From NCBI GenBank assembly GCA_026874595.1, contig CM049319.1, positions 56,984,917 to 57,048,916 of the forward strand: 64,000 nucleotides of DNA, in the 5' to 3' direction. Under the pieces are notes generated by a model, which was not told where the DNA came from, searched no databases, and saw nothing but the letters and a program-made list of their open reading frames with translations. The translations under genes and the position numbers were made by a program. Shown one piece after another: positions 24,790 through 37,600 of this stretch. The stretch's first letter is position 1. The number at the start of each line of letters is the position of its first letter. The stretch comes from Sipunculus nudus (Eukaryota > Annelida > Sipuncula > Golfingiida > Sipunculidae).

Positions 24790-25235
24790 CAACCAAAGGT
24801 AAGCCCATTACCAACTTAATGGGAAAGCCTTGTGTCACTCCCACTCAAGTGTATCTTCAGGGGTTCCTCAGTGTTATTACCAAGCAATTGGGATGAACAT
24901 ATACAGTGGAACCTTGCCAAAGAACCACCCCGGATTAGTGACCAACTCAAAACTAGACCACTTTTTGCAGTCCTGATTCTCAATTGCTCTTTATATCAGA
25001 CCCTGCTTAGACAACCACCTTGAAAATGCAACCACTTTATTGAGGTCCAGAGTCTTTATTTCGAGGTTTCACTGTAACATGGAGTTGCAGGTGCAGCAGA
25101 CACTGGGCTTGAGCGACACAAGGATACTCAATGACAGGAAGCGCGTGCTACCCGAAATAAAACTGTGCAGATTATACATACTAAGGTTAGGATTAGATGA
25201 TAAAGTCAATATTTAAAAATGAAGGCAGTCCCTCC
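24790..25235 (+). mobile_element. SINE body, copy 3, split by a Tigger-like MITE
   Basis: AATGGGAAAGCCTTGTGTCA, AGGGGTTCCTCAGTGTTATT and, after the insertion, GTTGCAGGTGCAGCAGACAC and TGGGCTTGAG match the SINE bodies at 3940-4150 and 24440-24560 in order. The tRNA-like head is missing. The interruption at 24904-25074 is annotated separately. Confidence 0.6.
24904..25074. mobile_element. Tigger/pogo-like MITE with TA target duplication
   Basis: The 171-bp element starts CAGTGGAACCTTG and ends CGAGGTTTCACTG, an inverted pair. It is flanked on both sides by TA, the target duplicated by pogo/Tc1-mariner transposases. It sits inside a SINE body and so inserted after it. Related elements lie at 45937-46097 and 56050-56523. 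No coding capacity. Confidence 0.75.
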
Positions 25236-25261
25236 AGCAAATGATTCTTGTGACATCAGGA

Positions 25262-25335
25262 GTGGGATGTAGCCTAGTGGTTAAGGTTTTTAGACTTTAT
25301 CAGCACAGATGTCCCTGGTTAAAGAACTACCCATT
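25262..25335 (+). mobile_element. possible second tRNA-derived SINE head
   Basis: TGTAGCCTAGTGGTTAAGG (25268-25286) resembles a tRNA box A, and CCCTGGTTAAAGAAC downstream resembles a weak box B. No body is defined. Confidence 0.35.
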
Positions 25336-25683
25336 CCATATGGGGAAAATGGTGTAATCTTAATAGAACCTCAGAGCTCTGATCTAATGTCATAATTTGG
25401 AACTTAAATTTCTGGATTATTCGTAGCCATGTCCTTTTAAGTCTTCACAGTTGTTTATCTGTTTCCTACCTTTTTTGTTTATGTGACTGGAAATTTGCAT
25501 GGATCTCCTATATGCAAAGACAATCACACCCATGAGGAGGTTGGTAATTTATTGGGTACAGTTGCCCTTACATAGACATTTCCCTGTACTTGATAACCTA
25601 ATCAAAAAAGCTTTATGCATTGTATTATTCCATGTAACACCTCTTAGCAAGAGTGCTTACTTATGACCAGATGCAAATTCATG
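25336..25683. other. non-coding stretch before the satellite
   Basis: I see no gene or clear repeat. The sequence passes into the 28/29-bp satellite near 25684. Confidence 0.4.
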
Positions 25684-26440
25684 GGCCCTGGTCAAAATAA
25701 ACCCTGTATGCAGGCCCTGGTCAAAAAGAACCTGCATCCAGATCCTGGTCAAAATAGACCCTGCATCCAGATCCTGATCAAAAAGAACCTGCATCCAAAT
25801 CCTTATTAAAAAAACCTGCAGCCAGATCCTGATCAAAATAGACCTGTATGCAGGTCCTGGTCAAAATAATCCTGTATCCAGATCCTGATAAAAATAAACC
25901 TGTATGCATGTCCTGATCAAAATAATCCTGCATCCAGATCCTGATCAAAATAAACCTGTATCCAGATCCTGGTAAAAATAAACCCTGCAGCCAGATCCTG
26001 CATCCAGATCCTGATCAAAATAAACCCTGCTTCAGATCCTGATCAAAATAAACCCTGCATCCAGATCCTGATCAAAATAAACCCTGCATCCAGATCCTGA
26101 TCAAAATGAACCCTGCATCCAGATCCTGATCAAAATAAACCCTGCATCCAGATCCTGATCAAAATAAACCCTTCATCCAAATCCTGATCAAAATAAACCT
26201 GCATCCAGATCCTGATCAAAATAAACCTGCATCCAGATCCTGATCAAAATAAATCTGCATCTAGATCCTGATAAAAAAACCCTGCAGCCAGTTCCTGATC
26301 AAAATAACCCTTTATCAAGGTCCTGGTCAAAATAACCCTGTATCCAGGTCCTGATCAAAACAAACCTGCATCCAGATACTGATCAAAATAAACCCTGCAT
26401 CCAGATCCTGATCAAAATAAACCTGCATCCAGATCCTGAT
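25684..26440 (+). repeat. 28/29-bp satellite, left arm
   Basis: About 27 tandem copies of ATCCAGATCCTGATCAAAAT plus AAACCCTGC or a variant. Left-most units are the most diverged (GGCCCTGGTCAAAATAAACC). The arm stops abruptly at 26440, where a Helentron-like terminus begins. The same satellite resumes at about 33795. Short open frames through it are an effect of the repeat. Confidence 0.9.
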
Positions 26441-26559
26441 AAACTAGGGACCCATGGGTCTTGACGCTCAGCTGCATTTGTCTATAAGGATATATGTTTA
26501 TTAGGTTTTCCAAAATATTTGTCCTGTGATTAGTTTGAAGCCAACCTGTCTACCCAAAC

Positions 26560-27880
26560 TGGACTTATCATCCATTAAATAATTTGTGAATGGATGGGCC
26601 CTTTGATCTAGTGACCTCAAAATTTAAAAAAAAAAACTTCCCCTATTGACAGATGCACCACATGTCGATGATGGAAGGATTAAGATGAAAAGTTTCGCTT
26701 AAAATGCATCCACAATCTTTCTTAAGTAGTGGGTCCTGTGACCTTGACCTTTGATCTCACGACCCCAGAATCAACAGTTCTTACTTTAGTGTTGGGCCAT
26801 ATATAAGTCAAGTTTGAAAACAATATTTCACAAAAAAAAACAGATGTTATCATCTTGAAACTAATATGTTGACAGATGGCCCCCATGACCTTGACCTTTG
26901 ATCTTGTGACCCAAAAATCCATAAGTTACTTCCAATATTGGCAGGTGAGCAACACCTAGAAGATAGAAGGTTTGGGACAGAAAGTTTGGCTAAAAATACA
27001 TCAACAATCTTTTTAAAGAAGTGGGTCCTGTGACCTTGACCTTGGGCCTTATAAAACGAAAATCAAAAGGGTTCTTACATTATTAGTGGGTCATATATAA
27101 GTCAAAATTAAAACCAATATGTCAATTCAAACTGAGTTATTATCCAGAAACAAATATGTGGACAGATTGGCCCCTGTGACCATGACCTTTGATCTTGTGG
27201 CCCCCAAATCAATCAGGTTCTTCTCCTATTGGCAGCTCAGCTATATGTGCAAGATGGAAGGTTTGGGATGAAAGGTTTGGCTTAAAATGCCTCCACAATC
27301 TTTTTAAATAAGTGGGTACTGTGACCTTGACCTTTGACTCCATGACCCAAAAATTGAACAGAATCTTCCCCAATTGGCAGGTTAGCAATATCTTGAAGAT
27401 GGAAGGTTTGCAATGAAAAGTTTGGCTTCAAATGCATATGCATTCTTTTTAAAGAAATGAGTCCAGTGACCTTGACCGCTGGACCCAAAAATTGACAGGG
27501 TTCCTACTTTAGTGGTGAGTCATATATAAGTTAAGCTTGAAACCAATATGTCAAACTAAACTGGAGTTATCATCTGGAAACTAATTTGTGAACAGATGGC
27601 CCCTGTGACCTTGACCTTTGACCATGTGACCCAAAATTCATTAATGCTCTCCCCATACTGGCAAGTCAGCTAAATGCACAAAATGGAAAGTTTGAGATGA
27701 AAAGCTTGGCTTAAAAAGCAGCCAAAATCTTTTTAAATAAGTGAGTCCTATGACCTTGACCTTTGACCTGGTGACCCTAATCATATAGGTTCTTGCTTTT
27801 GTGGTCGGCCATATGTAAGTCAAGTTTGAAATCCATGTGACCATACAACCTGGAGTTATCATCTGGAAAAAAAATTTTGT
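26560..27880 (+). repeat. tandem core with TGACCTTGACCTTTGA nuclear-receptor-like words
   Basis: At least eight units carry TGACCTTGACCTTTGAxC about every 140-150 bp (near 26738, 26887, 27030, 27178, 27319, 27467, 27605 and 27749). They alternate between two related half-units (GTGGGTCCTGTGACC and GGCCCCTGTGACC). The core is homologous to the 289-bp-period core at 61330-62850. A GGATGGATGGATAGACAGAC microsatellite at about 27883-27925 closes it. Confidence 0.75.
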
Positions 27881-28539
27881 GTGGATGGATGGATAGACAG
27901 ACAGATAGACAAACAGACGGACAGACAGGGTGATTACTATATGGCATCCACTTGTGATCAATACACACACCAGGTTTTGGGACACTAGATGTAATTACAG
28001 CTAAGAAACTGACATTATTCTTGTCATTTAATAGTAAAAAAAAAAAAAAGGACCAGGCCTACAGGCCTAATGCGAACCTGTGCATTGGGAAATACACCAG
28101 GTATAATGTTTCAATGCTGGACCCTTACTTCTCATGTATATAAACAATGCAAGTACTAGACATTTTGAAACAATTACACAAACATCACTGCTGAGATTCT
28201 GGCATGGGTGCACACAAAACAAAAATGATTGTAGCTGGCACCACCAGTCTTGTAAACGACAAAGCTATTCGATAATTATATATATGCCCAATTTCAGGCG
28301 GATATATCAAATTCCTCTGTAGAAATAAGCAGGCACATACACTGTGCAAAAGTCATTGTAGGTGTCGACACCTGTCATGTGAACAAGAAAGCCATCAAAG
28401 ACACATAGACAGGTCAAAATATCAGGCCAATACATCAAACTTACCTTGAGTCTGATGCATGGGGCTGACATACTTAGGTGAGAAAGGCATTTGCCCCGAG
28501 TGAACTGTGACAAATTTGCTGGCTCAGGCTACTGCACTG
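27881..28539. other. microsatellite and non-coding stretch inside the insertion
   Basis: The GGATGGATAGACAGAC and AGACGGACAGACAG tract (27883-27927) resembles the microsatellites that sit beside 5' ends of Helentron-like elements on the - strand. A (A)13 run lies near 28036. Nothing else could be assigned. Confidence 0.4.
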
Positions 28540-29060
28540 AGTGAACTCATGACCTGCACCTGGCTAGACTGAGTGAACTTTTGACCTGTACCTGGTTGCA
28601 CTGAGTAAACTCTTGACCTGTTGAAAACCTGACACAGTTGGCACTCTTCCAAAGCTATAAATAAATCCAGGCTGAACTTTGGTGCCAAATCTGATGCGGT
28701 ATGCAGTCTGTCAATGCTATAAATAGAATGAAGCTACTGCACTTAGTGAACTCCTGACCCATACCTGGCTGCACTTAGTGAACTCTTGACCTGTTGCCTA
28801 ATCTGATACAGCTGGCAGTCTGGCAGAGCTATAAATAGATCCAGACTGACCTCTAGCCTGTTTCCAAATCTGAAATAGTAGCTACACCATTGCATAAGCT
28901 CATGTAGGGGCCCTGCCCTGAGGGGCATGACACCCATGAAGTGATCACATGGTGCCCATGAGGTGTTCACATGTCACCCATGAGGTGATCACATGCCTTG
29001 TGCTTGGCTGCACTGACTGAACTCTTGATCTGTTGCCAAATCTGAAACAGTTGGCAGTTT
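28540..29060 (+). repeat. irregular tandem repeats (GCACTGAGTGAACTCTTGACC type)
   Basis: CTGCACTGAGTGAACTC and TTGACCTG recur about eight times, with a longer module containing CTGGCAGTCTxxCAxAGC and TATAAATAGATCCAG repeated three or four times. GAGGTGATCACATG recurs at 28940-28995. Non-coding. Confidence 0.6.
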
Positions 29061-32000
29061 CTCAACCTATTTAAAGATACAGACACAATCTTTGCCTTTT
29101 GGTAAAACTGTTTACACATACTGAAAGTCTTTGGCTAAAATGCTTTTTTTGCAAGCTGACATATTCATAAACTTGTTATCAAAATATCTAGAATGATAAA
29201 AGATGCAGTCCTTTTATTGTTAAAGGTCCAATAATTCTGCCAAAAATCATTAAAGTAAACTTGAACAAAGGCCACCTAAGAATAATTTTTGTGCAATCTC
29301 ACAGAAGTTATAAATGAAACAATAATTTTGTAGAAGAACAGTTTTGCAGTCCTCAGTTTGAAATAGACATAATAATGGCCATAAGACCAACTTAAGCTTT
29401 TCTGATATGATTGAAAGAACCATATCCTAGGATAATTCTTTTAAGAAATTGAACGATTCAACTTGACAGTTTCATCATAAACATTTTAAGCTGAAAGAGG
29501 CTAAAATTGTGAGGTTTTGCCCATAAAAACAGGTCAATGTAGGTGGCACCACAAAATCTGCAACTTTAAATGTGAGTCATGTGACCAACATTTGCACAAT
29601 ACTTGGTAATGCAAGCTTCTGTCATCTCTAAGATTACTTTGTCAGTATGCTTACTTGGCCAAATGACTGTTCAAATTCATGTAACTCCACTAAAATTCAT
29701 CAAATGCAAACAATTTGAACAAACTTGAGAGGGCTTGCCTCTGGGATCATTTCTGTAAAATATTGAACAATTTTGCTGGACCGTTTACAAGAAGAAGACT
29801 TTTTAAAAGTTTTTCAGCTTTTCTCTATAAAATCTAAGTGAATGCAGATAGCAAAAAAAATAAGCTAAATCTAACAAAATATGATATGTGACAGATTATT
29901 GCATAAAATCTGGGGATGGTAGCTCCTGCTATTCCTGAGAAATTATGGGTTAATGTTCAGATGACCAATGACCCCCGTACAAAAAAAGGTCAATGCAGGT
30001 GGCACCACCAATATCTGAATTTCATATATGACTCATGTGACCAACATTGGCATAAAATTTGGTGATGATGGCTCTGGCCGTTTCTGAGACTGTCATTTTA
30101 GTGTGCTTTTTTGGACAGATGACTAAGTTCAATTTCCTGTAACTCGCCCAAAATACATCAAACTTGAACCATTCGAACAAACTTGATAGAGTCGGTATAA
30201 AAGATTATTTCTGTGCGATAATGAACTATTTGGCTTGACAGTTTCTGAGGAGAAGATTTTTTAAAGTTTTTTTTAGCTTTTTCCCATAACTCAGCCAAGA
30301 GTCACTGAACTGAGACCATTTGAACAAACTTCAGAAAGCACTACCCTAGGATCATTTCTGTGTGATATTAAAAAGTTTGGCCAAATGGTTTCAGAGAAGA
30401 AGTTTTTTTGTAGCCCTCATTTTGATACGGGCACTGATGACCCCCCTACAATAAAGCCGATGCAGGTGGCCCCACCTATACCTCAATTTCAGATATGACT
30501 CATGTGACCGACATTGACATAAAATTTGGTAATGATAGCTCCAGCCGTTTCTGAGATTGTAATTTTAATATGCTTATTTGGACAGACTTAAACTTAAACC
30601 ATTTGAACAAACTTGAGAAAGATTGTTCCAGGAATCATTTCTGTGAAATACTGGACAATTTGACTGAACAGTTTTGGAGAAGAAGATTTTTAAAGCTTTT
30701 TCCCTAAAACATCTAAGAAAATGCAGTTAGCTAAAAAATAAGCAAAATCCGATAGAGTTTTTTAGATGACTAATTTTTTGCATTAAATTTCGTGATGCTA
30801 ACTCTTGCCGTTTTCAAAATAGTATGGGTATACATACAGACGCCGGACGCCGGACGACGCAACACCGTCGTATAAGCTCACAGGATCGCTAAAAATGCAG
30901 TTAGCAGAGAAATAAGCAAAATATGATAGAATTTTTAAGAATACAAATTTTTTGCCAAAATTTGAGGATGCTAGCTCCTGCCCTTTTTGAGATAGCTATG
31001 ATGCACGACGGAAGACAGAAGACGGACAACGCCACGCCACTGCATAAGCTCACAAATTTGCTAAAAAATGCAAACCAAGTTTTTTCAAACAGATGAAAGA
31101 TATTGTTCCAGTAGTTCTAATCTGGGAATTCTGCATCTTGATGGCTAGACACATTGTCTAGACACCAGACAGAGCCAGGTCAGTTGCCATGGTGATGTCT
31201 GGACCCCACCTGGTTGTACTGAGTGACCTCTTGACATGGCTGCTGAAACTCAGCGTTTTGTCAAATCTGTTTTCAAACACAGAAAGCCTTTTTCAATTGG
31301 CTACACTGTTTTTATAAAGCTGCATTTTCCCAATCTATTCATATAAAATGGAAGAACACTACCATAGAATTATTCTTGTAAAGTTTAAACCAACCAGCTT
31401 TACAGTTTCATCATAAAACAGTGTATAAGCTAAAAGAGTCTAAAATTACATTTTTGCTTGTAAAACACATACCAATGTAGGTGAAGCCACAAATACCTAA
31501 GTTTCAGAGAAGACTTACGTGACAAACATTGGCATAAAATTTGGTGATGATAGCTCTAGCCGTTTCAGAGATTTCAATTTTAGTGTGTTTTTTTTAAACA
31601 GATGACTAAGTTCAACCTCCTGTAACAAGACCAAAAATCTCGAAACTGGAACAATTCAAACAAATTTGAGAAAGATTGTTCCAGGGATCATTTCTGTGAA
31701 ATATTGGACAATTTGGCTGGACAGTTTCGGAGAAGAAGATTTTTATATCTTTTTTAACTTTCCTGTATAAAATCTAGGTAAATCACTTAATCAAAACCAT
31801 TTGAACAAATTTGAATTATCAACATCTAGGGATCATTTCTATTTCTGAGGAGAAGATTTTTAAAGTTTTTTTTAGCTTTTCCTCTATAAAATCTAAGAAA
31901 ATGCAGAATTTTTCAGATGGCTAATTTTTTGCATTAAATTTCATGATGCTAGCTCCAGTTGTTTTTGAAATAGTATGGGTTAACGTACGGACGACGGACA

Positions 32001-33416
32001 CTGCCACATCATCCCATTAGCTCACAGGTTCGCTATAAATTACTACAGATGCATATTGAATGCAAAACTATAATACAGATACATCTCACCGATGGCATCA
32101 TCTTTAATAAAGTTGAGTATGGATACCAATTATTTATAATCCATGTACAGCCGTCTTTATATACCCACAGAGAGCTGTATACCTGTGATTGTAAACATTG
32201 CCTGGCATGAGGAATAGCTAAAATCATAAATCTACATTTTTAAAAAGCTTTTAAATAACATGCTTGTCAATATTAACCATAGATAACCTGAGATCTAAAT
32301 GTCTATAGAGGCATGATGCAACGGATGCAGATAAACTGGTGCCAGGCTAGATGTATCTGCTTCAAACAGCTAACATATATGGTAATATTACTCAATTCAA
32401 TCTTTATAATTCAGCCAAAATTAATTCTTTGGAACCATAAAAGACAATTATTATAAGAATTATTCAGGGGATTATTCTTGTAAAATATTAAACAAATTGG
32501 TCTCAGTATCATTAGTCAAAAAACTGTTAACAGGTTTATAACTCATATGGGAAAATACAGCAAAATGGCTAAGTTAAGTCCCCATGACTCAGCCAAAAAT
32601 CCCTGAACCAAAACCATTTGAACAAACGTAAATTATCAACATCCAAGGATAATTAATATGTGAGATTTAAGATTTTGACCCAGTGGTTTTTGAAAAGATC
32701 TTTGTAGCCACTGAGCTAAAATGGGCTGTTATGGCATATGACTAAATTCAGCTTCCCATAACTCACTGAAGTCACTGAACTGAGACCATTTGAACAAACT
32801 TCAGAAAGCACTACCATAATATCATTTCTGTGCAATATTAAACAATTTTGCCATATGGTTTCAGAGAAGAAGTTTTTTGTAGCCGTCAGTATGATACAGG
32901 CACTGATGACCCCCGAACAAAAAAGGCCGATGCAGGTGGCGCCACCAATACCTCAATTTCAGATATGACTCACGTGACCAACATTAGCATAAAATTTGGT
33001 AATAGTTGCTCCAGCCGTTTCTGAGATTTTAATTTCAGTATGCTTTTTTGGACAGATGACTTAGTTCAACTTCCTGTTACTCGGCCAAAAATCACCAAAC
33101 TTAAGCCATTTGAACAAACTTGAGAAAGATTGTTCTAGGGATCATTTCTATGAAATACTGGACAATTTGGCTGAACAGTTTTGGAGAAGAAGATTTTAAA
33201 AGCTTTTTAAGCTTTTTCCCTATAAAATCTAAGAAAATGCAGTTAGCCAAAAAATGAGCAAAATCCGATGACTTTTCAGATGACTAATTTTTTGCATAAA
33301 ATTTTGTAATGCTAACTCTTGCCGTTTTCAAGATAGTATGGGTTAATGTACAGACGACGGACGACAGACGACCGACGCCGCTACACCATCGCATGAGCTC
33401 ACAGGTTCGCTAAAAA
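29061..33416 (-). repeat. nested - strand elements with TTTTTAGCGAACCTGTGAGC 5' ends
   Basis: Four - strand termini, read on the + strand as AGCTCACAGGTTCGCTAAA or a variant, end near 30895, 31067, 32038 and 33416. Three have a CGGACGACGGACG-like tract just inside. The second (near 31043-31067) is diverged, with a weaker GACGGAAGACAGAAGACGG tract. Between them, modules such as GGTGGCxCCACC, TGACTCATGTGACCAACATT, CCAGCCGTTTCTGAGATT and AGAAGAAGATTTTTAAAG recur in the same order in three or four blocks. They appear to be nested or tandem copies of one family. No 3' termini were identified. Confidence 0.55.
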
Positions 33417-33850
33417 ATATTCGTTAGAATAACAAAAATACAGGTGGCGCCACCACTTTTTGGGAATGACAAAACTCGCCATGGTCAATATTGAAGGCAA
33501 GATTCATGACAATCCATAAATTAATTATAAAGATATTGGAGGTTGGGTAATATATTTTTGATTATTCTGTAGAGTGCTTTCAAACCCCACAGCTCGGAGG
33601 ATAAAGGTCACAGTGACCTAATTTCAGGTTTCAAAGGAGATTTTTTATTGACCTTCTTGGCTGTCCACTTGAAAGTTTCTAGGGTCAGCAATTATGATTT
33701 GTGCCCTGCTAACGGACGGCCGGACGGCCAACGGATAAAGCGCCATTCTTATACCTCAGTTGACTTACAGTCAGCTGAGTCAAAAACACTACAGCTAGAG
33801 CCTGATCAAAATAAACCTGCATCCAAATCCTGATCAAAAGAAAACCTGTA

Positions 33851-34694
33851 TGCAGGTCCTGGTCAAAATGACCCTGTAACAAGTTCCTGGTCAAAGTAAC
33901 CCTGTATCCAGATCCCAGTCAAAGTAATCATGTATCCAGGTCCTGGTCAAAATAACCCTATATCCAGGTCCTGGTCAAAATAACCCTGTATCCAGGTCCT
34001 GGTCAAAATAACCCTCTATCTAGGTCCTGGTCAAAATAACCCTGTATCCAGGTCCTATTCTAAATAACCTTGTATCCAGGTCCTGGTCAAAATAACCCTG
34101 TATCCAGGTCCTGGTCGAAATAAACCTGCATCCAGATCCTGATCAAAATAAAGCCTGCTAAAGATCCTGATCAAAATAGACCCTGCATCCATATCCTGAT
34201 CAAAATAAACCCTGCAATCAGATCCTGATCAAAATAAACCTGTATGCAGATCCTGGTCAAAATAACCCTGTATGCAGGTCCTGGTCAAAATGACCCTGTA
34301 ACAAGTTCCTGGTCAAAGTAACCCTGTATCCAGATCCCAGTCAAAGTAATCATGTATCCAGGTCCTGGTCAAAATAACCCTATATCCAGGTCCTGGTCAA
34401 AATAACCCTGTATCCAGGTCCTGGTCAAAATAACCCTCTATCTAGGTCCTGGTCAAAATAACCCTGTATCCAGGTCCTATTCTAAATAACCTTGTATCCA
34501 GGTCCTGGTCAAAATAACCCTGTATCCAGGTCCTGGTCGAAATAAACCTGCATCCAGATCCTGATCAAAATAAAGCCTGCTAAAGATCCTGATCAAAATA
34601 GACCCTGCATCCATATCCTGATCAAAATAAACCCTGCAATCAGATCCTGATCAAAATAAACCTGTATGCAGATCCTGGTCAAAATAACCCTGTA
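33851..34694 (+). repeat. 422-bp higher-order duplication in the satellite
   Basis: The block 33851-34272 is followed directly by a second copy at 34273-34694. Diagnostic variants recur in the same order at an offset of 422: ATGACCCTGTAACAAGTTCC, AGATCCCAGTCAAAGTAATC, TCCTATTCTAAATAACC and AAAGCCTGCTAAAGATCC. By eye I see no difference between the copies. Confidence 0.8.
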
Positions 34695-37600
34695 TGCAGG
34701 TCCTGGTCAAAATAACCCTGTATCCAGGTCCAGAACAAAATAAACCCTGCAATCAGATCCTGATCAAAATAAACCTGCATGCAGATCCTGGTCAAAATAA
34801 CCCTGTATCAAGGTCCAGGTCAAAATAAACCTGCATCCAGATCCTGATCAAAAATAAACCCTGCATCCAGATCCTGATCAAAATAGACCCTGAATCCAGA
34901 TCCTGAGCAAAATAAACCCTGCATCCAGATCCTGATCAAAATAAACCTGTATCCAGATCCTGGTCAAAATAAACCCTGCATCAAGATCCTGATCAAAATA
35001 AACCCTGAATCCAGATCCTGAGCAAAATAAACCCTGCTAAAGATCCTGATCAAGATAAACCTGCATCCAGATCCTGAGCAAAATAAACCCTGCATCCAGA
35101 TCCTGGTCAAAATAAACCTGTATCCAGATCCTGAGCAAAATAAACCCTGCATCCAGATTCTGATCAATATAAACTTGCATCCAGATCCTGAGCAAAATAA
35201 ACCTTTCATCCAGACCCTGATCAAAATAAACCTGTATCCAGATCCTGGTCAAAATAACCCTGCATCCAGATCCTGAGCAAAATAAACCCTGCATCCAGAT
35301 CCTGATCAAAATAAACCTGCATCCAGATCCTGATCAAAATAAACCTGTATGCAGGTCCTAGTCAAAATAACCCAGTATCCAGGCCCTGGTCAAAATAAAC
35401 CCTGTTTCCAGGTGCTGGTCAAAACAAACCTGCATCCAGATCCTGATAAAAATAAACCTGTATGCAGGTCCTGGTCAAAATAACCCTGTAACAAGGTCCT
35501 GGTCAAAATAACCCTGAAACAAGGTCCTGGTCAAAACAAACCTGAATCCAGATCCTGAGCAAAATAAACCCTGTATCCAGATCCTGGTCAAAATAACCCT
35601 GTATCCAGATCCTGATCAAAATAAACCTGTATGCAGGTCCTGATCAAAATAACCCTAAAACTAGGTCCTGGTCAAAATAAACCCTGTTTCCAGGTACTGG
35701 TCAAAACAAATCTTTATCCAGATCCTGATCAAAAGAAACCTGTATGCAGGTCCTGGTCTAAATTACCCTGTATCAAGGTCCTGGTCAAAATAACCCTGTT
35801 TCCAGGTCCTGGTCAAACCAAACCTGAATCCAGATACTGATCAAAATAAACCCTGCATCCAGATCCTGCTCAAAATAAATCCTGCATCCAGATCCTGATC
35901 AAAATAAAACCTGCATCCAGATCCTGGTCAAAATAAACCCTGCATCCAGATCCTGATCAAAATAAACCCTGCATCCAGATCCTGATCAAAATAAATACTG
36001 CATCCAGATCCTGGTCAAAATAAACCCTGCATCCAGGGCCCGGTCAAAATAACCCAATATCCAGATCCTGATCAAAATTAACCCTGCATCCAGATCCTGA
36101 TCAAAATAAACCCTGCATCCAGATCCTGATCAAAATAAACCCTGCATCCAGGTCCAGGTCAAAATAACCCTGCATCCAGATCCTGAACAAAATTAATCCT
36201 GCATCCAGATCCTGATCAAAATAAACCCTGCATCCAGGTCCCGGTCAAAATGACCCTGCATCCAGATCCTGATCAAAATAAACCCTGCATCCAGACCCTG
36301 ATCAAAATAAACCCTGCATCCAGATCCTGATCAAAATAAACCATGTATCCAGGTCCCGGTCAAAATAACCCTGCATCCAGATCCTGATCAAAATAAATCC
36401 TGCATCCAGATCCTGGTCAAAATGAACCCTGTGTCCAGGTCCCGGTCAAAATAACCCTGCATCCAGATCCTGATCAAAATAAACCCTGCATCCAGATCCT
36501 GATCAAAATAAACCCTGCATCCAGATCCTGATCAAAATAAACCCTGCATCCAGATCCTGATCAAAATAAACCCTGTATCCAGATCCTGATCAAAATAAAC
36601 CCTGTATCCTGAACCTGATCAAAATAAACCCTGTATCCAGATCCTGATCAAAATAAACCTGTATCCAGATCCTGGTCAAAATAAACCCTGCATCAAGATC
36701 CTGATCAAAATAAACCCTGTATCCAGGTCCTGGTCGAAATAAACCTGCATCCAGATCCTGATCAAAATGAACCCTGTGTCCAGGTCCCGGTCAAAATAAC
36801 CCTGCATCCAGATCCTGATCAAAATAAACCCTGCATCCAGATCCTGATCAAAATAAACCCTGCATCCAGATCCTGATCAAAATAAACCCGGCATCCAGAT
36901 CCTGATCAAAATAAACGCTGTATCCAGATCCTGATCAAAATAAACCCTGTATCCAGAACCTGATCAAAATAAACCCTGTATCCAGATCCTGATCAAAATA
37001 AACCTGTATCCAGATCCTGGTCAAAATAAACCCTGCATCAAGATCCTGATCAAAATAAACCCTGTATCCAGGTCCTGGTCGAAATAAACCTGCATCCAGA
37101 TCCTGATCAAAATAAAGCCTGCTAAAGATCCTGATCAAAATAGACCCTGCATCCAGATCCTGATCAAAATAAACCCTGCAATCAGATCATGATCAAAATA
37201 AACCTGTATGCAGATCCTGGTCAAAATAACCCTGTATCCAGGTCCTGGTCAAAATAACCCTGTATCCAGGTACTGAGCAATATAAACCCTGCTAAAGATC
37301 CTGATCAAAATAAACCTGTATCCAGATCCTGAGTAAAATAAACCCTGCATCCAGATCCTGGTCAAAATAAACCTGTATCCAGATCCTGGTCAAAATAACC
37401 CTGCATCCAGATCCTGATCAAAATAAATCCTGCATCCAGATCCTGGTCAAAATGAACCCTGCGTCCAGGTCCCGGTCAAAATAACCCTGCATCCAGATCC
37501 TGATCAAAATAAACCCTGCATCCAGATCCTGATCAAAATAAACCCTGCATCCAGATCCTGATCAAAATAAACCCTGCATCCAGATCCTGATCAAAATAAA

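Larger units (their letters stand above)
26441..33785 (-). mobile_element. compound Helentron-like insertion splitting the satellite (AGCTCAGCTGAC family ends)
   Basis: On the - strand, the right edge is a 5' hairpin: CTCAGTTGACT (33755-33765) and AGTCAGCTGAG (33769-33779) pair with one mismatch, beside an ACGGACGGCCGGACGG tract (about 33713-33731). The left edge is a 3' end: GCTCAGCTG (26466-26474), the palindrome GACCCATGGGTC (26449-26460) and AAACTAG, i.e. CTAGTTT on the - strand. Both flanks are the same satellite. The 7.3-kb interior holds several other repeats and internal 5' ends, so it is either one element with nested insertions or several adjacent ones. No transposase or helicase coding was seen. 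Confidence 0.55.
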
